Shown: positions 43,289 to 50,799 of the stretch, piece by piece | Layout of the letters: every line of letters begins with the position of its first letter | Position numbering within the stretch: position 1 is the stretch's first letter | NCBI RefSeq assembly: GCF_000698555.1 | Contig: NZ_JFHE01000015.1 | Location: 62,001 to 126,000 of the forward strand | Origin: Caballeronia grimmiae | GTDB taxonomy: Bacteria > Pseudomonadota > Gammaproteobacteria > Burkholderiales > Burkholderiaceae | Reading direction: 5' to 3' | Length of the DNA stretch: 64,000 nt | The notes under the pieces: model-generated | Database searches by the model: none | Seen by the model: only the letters and a program-made list of their open reading frames with translations | Told to the model about the DNA's origin: nothing | Translations under genes and position numbers: made by a program

Positions 43289-43708
43289 ATGTTGCTGACC
43301 GATGAAGAACTCGCCCGCCTGCAACCCATCGCGCCGTTTCTACAGAGTGAAGCGCGCACGTCGCTCGAAGCGGAGGCAGACTATGAAATCGTGATGGAAC
43401 TGGAAACTCATCTCCAGCCCGGTTTGCGTGTGCGCGGAACCGAGTCGCCAGCGACGACAGCCGATCCGGACGCCCCGCCCTATCCCGTCGACTTGTTCGT
43501 GGGCCTGCCTCTCGAGGAGCTGCGTGCACTTGCCAATGCAAACGACAAAGAACGCGACGATGCAATCGCCCGCTTTGGCGCAACGTTTTCGCCGCGTCTT
43601 CTCAGGGCCATCGCGAAGATGACGCCTCATCAGATCGATCTCGATGCGGGCGTTCAGAGCGAAGCAGGCACCCTCTCGGTCATTCTGGAAGCGAGCGACG
43701 GCGAGTAG
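43289..43708 (+). CDS. Uncharacterised 139-residue protein
   Basis: Starts at ATG 43289, six bases after GAAGGAGA. Sequence MLLTDEELARLQPIAPFLQSEARTSLEAEADYEIVMELETHLQPGLRVRGTESP ... DLFVGLPLEELRALANANDKERDDAIARFGATFSPRLLRAIAKMTPHQIDLDAG. No membrane span, signal or motif; helical and acidic. I do not recognise a family. It follows the alpha/beta hydrolase gene by 38 bases and likely shares its transcript. Confidence 0.65.
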   Translation: MLLTDEELARLQPIAPFLQSEARTSLEAEADYEIVMELETHLQPGLRVRGTESPATTADPDAPPYPVDLFVGLPLEELRALANANDKERDDAIARFGATFSPRLLRAIAKMTPHQIDLDAGVQSEAGTLSVILEASDGE

Positions 43709-43768
43709 GTTTCCACTCCGTATTTACCCGCGGCGCGCTTGTATCGCGCATATCGATTCGCCTTGCAT

Positions 43769-43784
43769 TGTTATAATTCTCTCA
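43769..43784. promoter_or_regulatory. Possible DeoR operator upstream of deoR-like gene
   Basis: TGTTATAATTCTCTCA (43769-43784) matches the E. coli DeoR operator TGTTAGAATTCTAACA at 13 of 16 positions, the mismatches being at the sixth, thirteenth and fourteenth bases. It stands 53 bases before the regulator start and could serve autoregulation. It is weaker than the perfect palindrome at 54294. Confidence 0.45.
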
Positions 43785-43837
43785 TTCCACGACTAGAAGC
43801 TAACACCGCGGCGACGCGTTGCCAGACTGCGAACTCA

Positions 43838-44563
43838 ATGGCCAAGACCGACCGCCTCCGCACGCTCGCAAGCGCGCTAGAAAAACAAAACGTCTTGCGC
43901 CTGCGCGACGCGGCGGCTTTACTGGGTGTATCCGAAATGACCGTTCGCCGGGACATCACGGCGAATCCCGGCCAGTTCACTTATCTTGGCGGCTATATCG
44001 TCAGCGCAGCGGATTTACCGAATGCTGCGGGCTATACCATCGACGAGGAAAAGGATCATTTCGCGCAAGCAAAGGCCATTGCCTCTGGACACGCGGCTAA
44101 CCTGCTCGTGGATAGCGAGACGATCTTTATCGATTGCGGCACTACGCTGATCACGCTGGCGCGACAGATTCCCGCCGACATGCATTTGACGGTGGTTTGC
44201 TATTCCCTCAACGTGGCGGAAATTCTGAGGCGCAAGCCCAATGTCCGCATGATTCTGCTGGGCGGCGTGTACGTGCCTTCGTCTGAATCGTTCGCAAGCG
44301 ATGAAAGCGGCGAGACGCTAAGGCGCATGGGTATCAACAAGGCTTTCATGTCGGCGGGCGGCGTGGACGAAGCGCGCGGCGTCACCTGCTGGAACTTTCA
44401 CGAAGTCGCGATCAAACAGGCTGCAATGGCAAGCGCCGTTGAACGGCATCTGGTCGTCGATTCCAGCAAGCTCGGCAAAGTCAAAGCCGTGCGCTTCTCT
44501 CAGCTTTCAGAATTCGATTCGATCATCACCGAGCACGGACAGGATTTACGCAAGCGCGCCTGA
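43838..44563 (+). CDS. deoR: DeoR-family repressor of the deoxy-sugar locus
   Basis: A 241-residue DeoR regulator. HTH: DRLRTLASALEKQNVLRLRDAAALLGVSEMTVRRDI; then the sugar-phosphate sensor domain: YTIDEEKDHFAQAKAIASGHAANLLVDSETIFIDCGTTLITLARQIP, VVCYSLNVAEILRRKPNVRMILLGGVYVPSSESF and NKAFMSAGGVDEARGVTCWNFHEVAIKQAAM. E. coli DeoR senses deoxyribose-5-phosphate; this protein resembles it and sits at the end of a convergent locus with deoC. Start 43838 was chosen at the HTH. The perfect operator palindrome upstream of deoC fits. Confidence 0.85.
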   Translation: MAKTDRLRTLASALEKQNVLRLRDAAALLGVSEMTVRRDITANPGQFTYLGGYIVSAADLPNAAGYTIDEEKDHFAQAKAIASGHAANLLVDSETIFIDCGTTLITLARQIPADMHLTVVCYSLNVAEILRRKPNVRMILLGGVYVPSSESFASDESGETLRRMGINKAFMSAGGVDEARGVTCWNFHEVAIKQAAMASAVERHLVVDSSKLGKVKAVRFSQLSEFDSIITEHGQDLRKRA

Positions 44564-44567
44564 GGTT

Positions 44568-45629
44568 CTACTGTCGGCGCCCCAGTGCGAACAACGTTCC
44601 CGCGACGAGAATGAACGCGCCAATGATCACCTTCTGCCAGGTGCTCGGCACACCCACGAGAATCAGTACGCTATTGATGAGCGTAACGAGCACGACACCC
44701 AGCAGCGTGCCGATCACCGTCCCCGTGCCGCCGGTAATGCGCGCGCCGCCGAGAATGACGGCGGCGATCACATCCAGCTCCGTGCCGACGAGATCGAACG
44801 GATTCGCGAGCCGGTTCGTCGATACATGCAGGATGCCCGCCACGCCGGCAAGCAAGCCGGTATAGCCGAAGACGAAAAGATGAATCGCGCGGAGGTTATA
44901 GCCGAGACGTTCGGCAATGGCGAGGCTGCCGCCCATCGCGTAGACGCCTCGGCCCATCATCGTTCGGTTGAGCAGCCACCATGTGACGATCGCCGCGATC
45001 ACGAGCGCGATCACCGATACCGGCAGCACCGCGCGCAAGCCATCGGCCGTGTGATAGAAAAAGAGCGGCAAGCGGCCGAACGTATCCATGCTATGCGGAA
45101 TGTTCATGAAGAACTGCGTGCCGACGAAGGTCAGCAGCAAACCGCGAAACAGATACTGCGTACCGATGGTGACAATCAGCGAGGGCGCCTTCAGCCGGTG
45201 CACCAAGATGCCGTTCACGATGCCGAGCAGTACGCCGCCGACCGCGCCGGCGAGCAGGATCAACGCGAACGGACATTCGGGCCACCACGCAAATACGGCC
45301 TTGGTGATGGAATACATCGTCAATGCGGCAATTGCAGTGAACGACACGTCGATGCCGCCCGAGGCGAGCACCACGAGCGTTCCGAGCGCAAACAGCGATA
45401 CGGTGGTCGCCGAATGAAGCATGTCGAACAGCGTCGCGAACTGGAAGAAGCGCGGATTGAGGCCACCCACGACAAGACAGGTCACGACGATCAACCCGAC
45501 CGTGAACCATTCAGGATTGCGCATCAGTTGCGCATACAGATTGCCCTTGCGCACACGCGGCGCGACTTCGCTCGGCTGTGCCGTCATTGTCTCGCTTCCT
45601 GCGCGCCGGATAGATTCACTCATGCTCAT
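44568..45629 (-). CDS. Sugar ABC transporter permease (RbsC family)
   Basis: A 353-residue permease with about nine spans after a soluble N-terminus of about 30 residues. Marks: LMRNPEWFTVGLIVVTCLVVGGLNPRFFQFATLFDMLHSATTVSLFALGTLVVLASGGIDVSFTAIAAL (RbsC GGIDLS-like site) and AVILGGARITGGTGTVIGTLLGVVLVTLINSVLIL (EAA-type loop). Last gene of the leftward deoxy-sugar operon; its ATG overlaps the stop of the ATPase gene (ATGA, 45626-45629). The transporter has a second permease (48281), so it is a heterodimer. Confidence 0.88.
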   Translation of the reverse strand: MSMSESIRRAGSETMTAQPSEVAPRVRKGNLYAQLMRNPEWFTVGLIVVTCLVVGGLNPRFFQFATLFDMLHSATTVSLFALGTLVVLASGGIDVSFTAIAALTMYSITKAVFAWWPECPFALILLAGAVGGVLLGIVNGILVHRLKAPSLIVTIGTQYLFRGLLLTFVGTQFFMNIPHSMDTFGRLPLFFYHTADGLRAVLPVSVIALVIAAIVTWWLLNRTMMGRGVYAMGGSLAIAERLGYNLRAIHLFVFGYTGLLAGVAGILHVSTNRLANPFDLVGTELDVIAAVILGGARITGGTGTVIGTLLGVVLVTLINSVLILVGVPSTWQKVIIGAFILVAGTLFALGRRQ

Positions 45630-47155
45630 GCTGCCTCAGAAAGTAGCGCGTGATAAAGGTCGGCCTCGTTCAATGTGTCCGCACGATACTCGTTCGCAAT
45701 CCGGCCTTTCTTCATCATCAAAATGCGGTCGCAGTTCTGCAGCAGTTCGGGCAGGTCATCGCTGATCAGCACAATGCCGATACCTTCCTTCGACAGCCGC
45801 TGCATGATTCGGTAAATGATGTCCTTCGATCCGACATCGACGCCTACCGTGGGCCCGTGCAGCACCAGCACGCGTGGATCGATGGTCAGCCAGCGTCCGA
45901 TCAGCACGCGCTGCTGATTGCCGCCAGAGAGCGATTGCACCGGCTTGTCGACATCGGGCGTGGCGATCTGCAAGTCCTTCACCGTTCGCTCGGCAAGCGC
46001 CTGCGCACGCTTGCGATCGATTTGACCGAAGCGGTCCCGCAGGCTCGAAATCATCGCGGTGACCACGTTATCGCGTATCGGCTTGTCGAGGAACAGGCCT
46101 TCATTCAGGCGGTCTTCGGGCACATAGCCGATTCGCTGCGCCTTCGCGTCGGCGGGCGAGTGCAAGCGCACGCGCATGCCGTCGAGCGTCACGACGCCGC
46201 TATCCGCGGGCGCCACGCCAGCCAGCGCGCGCGCCAGTTCATTGCGTCCGGAGTCGAGCAATCCCGTTACGCCAAGTATTTCGCCTTTATGCAACGCAAA
46301 TGACACATCCGCGAATTGCCCCTTACGTCCCAGGCCTTTCACGTCGAGCACCACTTGCGAAGCAACGCTATCCCCTTCGCCGCGATAACGCTCCGTCGAG
46401 AGATGCTTGCCCGTCATGAGCTCGCTGATCTGCGCTTTCGTATAGTTTTCGATCGGGCCTTGTGCCATCTTCTGGCCATCACGCAATACGATGACTTCGC
46501 CGCCGATCGCATAGCATTCGTCCAGCTTGTGGCTCACGAACAGCACTGCAACACCTTGCGCACGCAGCTTCGCGAGCACGGCGATCAGATTGTCGACTTC
46601 CTTTTGCGTGAGCGAAGTCGTCGGTTCATCCATGATGACGAACTTCGCCTCACTGGCGATGGCGCGTGCAATGGCGACAAGTTGACGCGTCGCAAGCGGC
46701 AACTGTTCGATCAACGTTCCTTGAAAACTCACGTCGCCTGGCAGACCTACGGCTTCGAGCGCGCGTGCAGCGGTGGCGGCAAGCGCGCGGCGATCGAACG
46801 TGCGTGCAAGCTTTCCGGCATGCTCCGCGAGTTCAGACGTCAATGCGACGTTCTCGGCCACACTCATGTTGGGCAGCAGCGACAAGTCCTGATAGACCGT
46901 CTCGATGCCCGCCGACAATGCTTCCAGCGGCGACAGCCGCGCATGGCGCACGCCTTCTATGACGAGTTCGCCTTGATCCGGGGGTTGCGCGCCCGAAATA
47001 ATCTTGATGAGCGTGCTCTTGCCGCAGCCGTTCTCGCCAAGCAGGTGATAGATCTGCCCGCGCTCGAATGCGAGCGACACGCCGCGCAGCGCATAGACGC
47101 CGGTAAAGCGCTTATGAATATCGACGACTTCGAGGAGCGGTGTCTCTTTTGTCAT
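45626..47155 (-). CDS. Sugar ABC transporter ATPase with two NBDs and one degenerate site
   Basis: A 509-residue RbsA-type protein. NBD1: Walker A LLGENGCGKSTL (residues about 38-49), Walker B KFVIMDEPTTSL, but signature PLATRQ instead of LSGGQ. NBD2: VTGLLDSGRNELARAL in place of Walker A, signature SLSGGNQQRVLIGRWL intact, and Walker B region VLVLHGPTVGVDVG, where the usual D-E-P reads H-G-P. So the site formed by NBD1 Walker motifs and the NBD2 signature should work, while the other lacks its catalytic residues. Start 47155 (MTKETP) is assumed; ATG 47188 is also possible. Between a permease and the binding-protein gene in the deoxy-sugar operon. Confidence 0.85.
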   Translation of the reverse strand: MTKETPLLEVVDIHKRFTGVYALRGVSLAFERGQIYHLLGENGCGKSTLIKIISGAQPPDQGELVIEGVRHARLSPLEALSAGIETVYQDLSLLPNMSVAENVALTSELAEHAGKLARTFDRRALAATAARALEAVGLPGDVSFQGTLIEQLPLATRQLVAIARAIASEAKFVIMDEPTTSLTQKEVDNLIAVLAKLRAQGVAVLFVSHKLDECYAIGGEVIVLRDGQKMAQGPIENYTKAQISELMTGKHLSTERYRGEGDSVASQVVLDVKGLGRKGQFADVSFALHKGEILGVTGLLDSGRNELARALAGVAPADSGVVTLDGMRVRLHSPADAKAQRIGYVPEDRLNEGLFLDKPIRDNVVTAMISSLRDRFGQIDRKRAQALAERTVKDLQIATPDVDKPVQSLSGGNQQRVLIGRWLTIDPRVLVLHGPTVGVDVGSKDIIYRIMQRLSKEGIGIVLISDDLPELLQNCDRILMMKKGRIANEYRADTLNEADLYHALLSEAA

Positions 47156-47209
47156 GGCGTAGGATTTCGCGCGGCGCGTGAGTGACATACACGCGCCGCA
47201 AGCATCACA

Positions 47210-48214
47210 TCAGAACGGATATTGTTTGTAGTTCGTCTTGTCCACATCCACCCAGCCGGTGCCGCGCACGATCACGCCTTTACCCGGCCCCTTGCTGACG
47301 GTGACCTTGTTGTAGCCGGGCACGCCGAGGTCAGCGCCGTTCTGCACCGACTTGCCATCGACGAGCATTTGCGCGACCTTGTTCATCGCGATGCCCGCAA
47401 GCTTCGGGTCCCAGAACGCGATGCCATTGATTGCGCCGCTTTCGAGGAACTTGCCTGCTTCAGTCGGCAAGCCGGTTCCATAGACACAGATCTTGCCGAC
47501 CTTGCCCGCCTCTTCCACCGCGCGGCCGATGCCGATCACGTCCAGCGACGACGAGCCCTGGAAACCAGTGAGATCGGGATGCTTGCGCAACACTTCCTTG
47601 GCGACCTGATAAGCGCGCTCACCGTCGTTATTGGTTTCGAGCTTCGGCTCGACCAGATCCATCTTCGGATACTTGGCCTTTGCATTGCCGATGCCGCCGT
47701 CCGCCCATTGCACTTGCGAGCGGCTTCCGAGCGAGCCGACCAGCACCGCCCATTTGCCTTGCTGCCCCATGCACTTCGCGAGCCGCTCGTTCAGGCCTGC
47801 GCCATAGGCGGTATTGTCGAATGCTTCAAGATCGACCATCGTGTTCTTGGCGTTGTCCGCTTCATGCGTAACGACCTTGATGCCGCGATCCATCGCCTTC
47901 TTCAATGCAGGTTCGAGCGTCGGCGGATCATAAGGAACGACTGCAATCGCGGTCACTTTCTTCGCGATCAGGTCTTCGATGATCTTGAGTTGCTGCGCGG
48001 CATCCGCACGACCGGGGCCCGTCTGATAGACGCTGATATTCGGGTTTTCCTTGCCGAACTCTTTCACGCCGTCATCCATGCGATTGAACCAGTTGATGCC
48101 CGTCACCTTGACGACGGTCACGATGGTTTCGTTGGTCGCGGCCTGCGCGGCTGCGATGGCTCCTGCGGCAAGCGCGATCGCCGTAAGAGCCGTGCCGAAT
48201 TTTTTGAGCTTCAT
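47210..48214 (-). CDS. Sugar-binding protein of the ABC transporter (LsrB/RhaS-like)
   Basis: A 334-residue periplasmic binding protein of the ribose/AI-2 type. Signal MKLKKFGTALTAIALAAGAIAAAQA, then IVTVVKVTGINWFNRMDDGVKEFGKENPNISVYQTGPGRADAAQQLKIIEDLIAKKVTAIAVVPYDPPTLEPALKKAMDRGIKVVTHE, closely like LsrB and rhamnose-binding RhaS. TAAAGGAGA precedes the ATG. Lying inside a deoC/ribokinase operon it probably binds deoxyribose, a nucleoside or a related sugar rather than AI-2; this is inference. Confidence 0.87.
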   Translation of the reverse strand: MKLKKFGTALTAIALAAGAIAAAQAATNETIVTVVKVTGINWFNRMDDGVKEFGKENPNISVYQTGPGRADAAQQLKIIEDLIAKKVTAIAVVPYDPPTLEPALKKAMDRGIKVVTHEADNAKNTMVDLEAFDNTAYGAGLNERLAKCMGQQGKWAVLVGSLGSRSQVQWADGGIGNAKAKYPKMDLVEPKLETNNDGERAYQVAKEVLRKHPDLTGFQGSSSLDVIGIGRAVEEAGKVGKICVYGTGLPTEAGKFLESGAINGIAFWDPKLAGIAMNKVAQMLVDGKSVQNGADLGVPGYNKVTVSKGPGKGVIVRGTGWVDVDKTNYKQYPF

Positions 48215-48280
48215 TGCGCTGTCTCCTTTATGTTTCGAATAGATCTCGATTGGTCTTTTGAAGCAATCACACGGCAAGTA

Positions 48281-49324
48281 TCAGCGTCCCGTCGATGCAG
48301 GCGGCGGTGGAACCTTCGTAGTAGGCGCGGCGCCGCCGATGCCAAAGATCGCGCGGACGCGTTCGCCACCCGCAAAAGCAAGCGACGCCAGCAACAGAAA
48401 ACCCCAGGCGCAATCGCCAAAGAACTGCGAGACGCCAAGCAGATTGAACAGGCTCGACAGGAATTGCAGCACGGTTGCCGCGAGAAACACGCAGACGATG
48501 CGGCCATAGCCGCCCGCCGGATTCACGCCGCCCATGACCGCGATCAGAATGGCAATCAGAAGATATGAATTGCCATAGTCCCATTTCGCGCTGGACGTAT
48601 GCGTTGCACTGATGAGACCCGCTAGCGATGCAAGCACGCCGCACATGCCATACGTGAGAATCAGCATCCGCGCGCGCGGAATGCCGGCATAGAAAGCCGC
48701 TTTCGGATTCGTGCCCATCAGGTACAGCCGCAAACCGAACGGCGTGCGCTTCAGGATCCAGCCAAGCAAAATAACCGCTGCGATGAAGATCCACAGCGAA
48801 ATGGGCACGAGCAAGAAGACGCCATTGCCGATATTCGATAACGCATCGACATATTCGACGCGCACCGATGCGCCGTTGCTCAACACCACCGCAATGCCCG
48901 TGAAAAGCAATTGCGTGCCGAGCGTGCAAAGAATGGGCGTGAGTCGTAGCTTCGCAATGACGACACCGTTGAGCAGGCCGCCGATCAGGCCCATGGTCAC
49001 GACGACGCCTATGAACACGGCGGTATAGAGCGCGGGAGAATCGTCGGCGGAAACCATTTGCGGCAACAGCAACGCCGCGACCATGCCTGAGAGATTCGCA
49101 AGCCCGACACCCGACAGATCGATGCCGCCATTTCCCGACACCATCGAAAGCATGATGCCGAGCGCGAGCAAGCCGAGTTCAGGCAACTGGCCGCCCATCG
49201 ACTGCAAATTGTCGATGTCGAGAAACTGGCCATGCGACAGCCACGTCGCGATGACGATGACAAGCAGGTTCACGCCGACGAGGAAATTGAACTGCCGGTC
49301 AGCGAGCCACTTCGACGCCTTCAT
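48281..49324 (-). CDS. Sugar ABC transporter permease (RbsC family)
   Basis: A 347-residue permease: FNFLVGVNLLVIVIATWLSHGQFLDIDNLQSMGGQLPELGLLALGIMLSMVSGNGGIDLSGVGLANLSG (GGIDLS site) and LLIAILIAVMGGVNPAGGYGRIVCVFLAATVLQFLSSLFNLLGVS (EAA-type loop and last spans). It ends with a proline-rich tail (APTTKVPPPPAST). Its ATG overlaps the stop of the kinase gene (ATGA, 49321-49324). With the permease at 44568 it should form the membrane channel. Confidence 0.88.
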   Translation of the reverse strand: MKASKWLADRQFNFLVGVNLLVIVIATWLSHGQFLDIDNLQSMGGQLPELGLLALGIMLSMVSGNGGIDLSGVGLANLSGMVAALLLPQMVSADDSPALYTAVFIGVVVTMGLIGGLLNGVVIAKLRLTPILCTLGTQLLFTGIAVVLSNGASVRVEYVDALSNIGNGVFLLVPISLWIFIAAVILLGWILKRTPFGLRLYLMGTNPKAAFYAGIPRARMLILTYGMCGVLASLAGLISATHTSSAKWDYGNSYLLIAILIAVMGGVNPAGGYGRIVCVFLAATVLQFLSSLFNLLGVSQFFGDCAWGFLLLASLAFAGGERVRAIFGIGGAAPTTKVPPPPASTGR

Positions 49325-50256
49325 TGCACAACGCTCCTTTCGGCGAGCAACGCATTGATCTCTTCGAGGCGCGGCATGGAAGGCGCGGTGCCGGCCCGTG
49401 TCACCGATATGCTCGCGAGCGCGCAGCCGAATCGCACCGCGTCGATCGGGCTATCGCCGCGTGCGAGCGCCGCTGCGAAGCCGCCGGTGAAGCCATCGCC
49501 TGCACCTGCCGTTTCAACCACACGCCCGCAATCGAAGGCCGGCACGAGCACCGATTGGCTCGCCGTGTGCAGAAGCGCACCCGCTTCACCCAGCGTAATG
49601 ATCGCGGCGCGAGCGCCTTTGCTCAACAGAATGGCCGCCGCGCGTCGTGCATCATCGACTGATGAAACCGCGATGCCGGTCAAAGCGGCCGCTTCCGTTT
49701 CATTAGGCGTGATGTAGTCGCAAAGCGGATAGATATCGTCAGAGAGCGGCAATGCGGGCGCGGGATTGAACACCGTCGTCACGCCATGCTTTCTTGCGAG
49801 CTCGAGCCCGCGTCGCGCAGCCGGAATGGGCTGTTCGAGTTGCGTGACGAACACGGCCGCACGCGCGATGTCCGCTTCGATCGCGTCGACATCCTGAGGA
49901 CCCAGCGTGCCTGCCGCGCCCGACGCAACGATGATTGCGTTGCCGCCCGTGTTCTCATCGACATAAATATGCGCGGCGCCGGTGGCCGCCTCGTCGATGA
50001 CAGTGGCGCGCGACGTAATGCCTTCCGCAGCCCACGTCGCTTGCGCGATCTTGCCGAACGCATCGTTGCCGATGCGCGTGCAGAAGATCACGTCCGCCCC
50101 TGCGCGTGCGGCCGCAACGGCCTGATTCGAACCCTTGCCGCCCGGCCCCATTGCAAACGCGGACCCTGTCACCGTCTCGCCGAGCAAAGGCATGCGTTGC
50201 GCACGAAACGCGAGGTCGGTGACGTAGATGCCGAGAATGACGACGCTGCCGCTCAT
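49321..50256 (-). CDS. Ribokinase-family (deoxyribo)kinase
   Basis: A 311-residue PfkB/ribokinase-family kinase. Substrate region GGKGSNQAVAAARAGADV, then GAAHIYVDENTGGNAIIVASGAAGTL; catalytic anion hole VVETAGAGDGFTGGFAAALARG, with Asp base in GAGDGF. Ribokinases and deoxyribokinases phosphorylate the 5-OH of the sugar; with deoC next to it, deoxyribose is the likely substrate. Start 50256 overlaps the mutarotase stop (ATGA, 50253-50256) and has GGGGAT upstream, so a 32-codon extension was rejected. Confidence 0.87.
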   Translation of the reverse strand: MSGSVVILGIYVTDLAFRAQRMPLLGETVTGSAFAMGPGGKGSNQAVAAARAGADVIFCTRIGNDAFGKIAQATWAAEGITSRATVIDEAATGAAHIYVDENTGGNAIIVASGAAGTLGPQDVDAIEADIARAAVFVTQLEQPIPAARRGLELARKHGVTTVFNPAPALPLSDDIYPLCDYITPNETEAAALTGIAVSSVDDARRAAAILLSKGARAAIITLGEAGALLHTASQSVLVPAFDCGRVVETAGAGDGFTGGFAAALARGDSPIDAVRFGCALASISVTRAGTAPSMPRLEEINALLAERSVVQ

Positions 50257-50726
50257 CGCGCATCCCCTTGTGGTGCATCGGGCGCGAGTTGCACGCCCTT
50301 CTTGAAGATGAAGCAGCCGTAACCGCGCGCTTCGCCTGTCGCAATGACGCAATAGGCTTTCTTTGCTCGCTCATAGAAAGCGAAGCGTTCGATAGGTGCA
50401 AAGTCCAGCGCACGTCCTTCGGCCTCGTTCACTTCGCGTTGCGCTTCCTGCTGCACGGCGGGCAACGCGGATGAATCGCCGACGACTTCCATGCGGCCCG
50501 CGGGATCATCGACGAAAGTATCCAACGGCAATACCGACAGCACTGCGCGCACGACGCGCGGTGCATTCGCGCCATCGACGCGCAACAGCTTTCCAAGCGC
50601 CGTTTGACGCGCGACGGAATCCGCCGGGAAATTGGCGTCGCAAACCACGACTTCATCGCCATGCCCCATCGCGGCAAGCGCGTAAAGGATGTCGGCGTTC
50701 AACAGCGGATCAATGTTCTTCAGCAC
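50253..50726 (-). CDS. RbsD/FucU-family sugar mutarotase
   Basis: A 157-residue protein starting at GTG, four bases after GGAGGAGA. LKNIDPLLNADILYALAAMGHGDEVVVCDANFPADSVA carries the catalytic-His MGHGDEVVVxDANFP motif of the FucU/RbsD group, and AYCVIATGEARGYGCFIFKKGV closes the family core. The enzyme interconverts sugar anomers so the kinase receives the right form. ATGA overlap with the kinase gene supports a linked role in sugar uptake. Confidence 0.87.
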   Translation of the reverse strand: MLKNIDPLLNADILYALAAMGHGDEVVVCDANFPADSVARQTALGKLLRVDGANAPRVVRAVLSVLPLDTFVDDPAGRMEVVGDSSALPAVQQEAQREVNEAEGRALDFAPIERFAFYERAKKAYCVIATGEARGYGCFIFKKGVQLAPDAPQGDAR

Positions 50727-50799
50727 AGTGTCTCCTCCATGCACAGGCGTGTTTCGTTTGAAATCTGCGCCCAATGAACTCTCTCGACTAATGCCTTAA

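Noticed and set aside
47210-48214. AI-2 (Lsr) quorum-signal uptake system
   Set aside because: The binding protein resembles LsrB but neighbours are deoC, a ribokinase-family kinase and aldehyde dehydrogenase, with no LsrF/LsrG-type genes.
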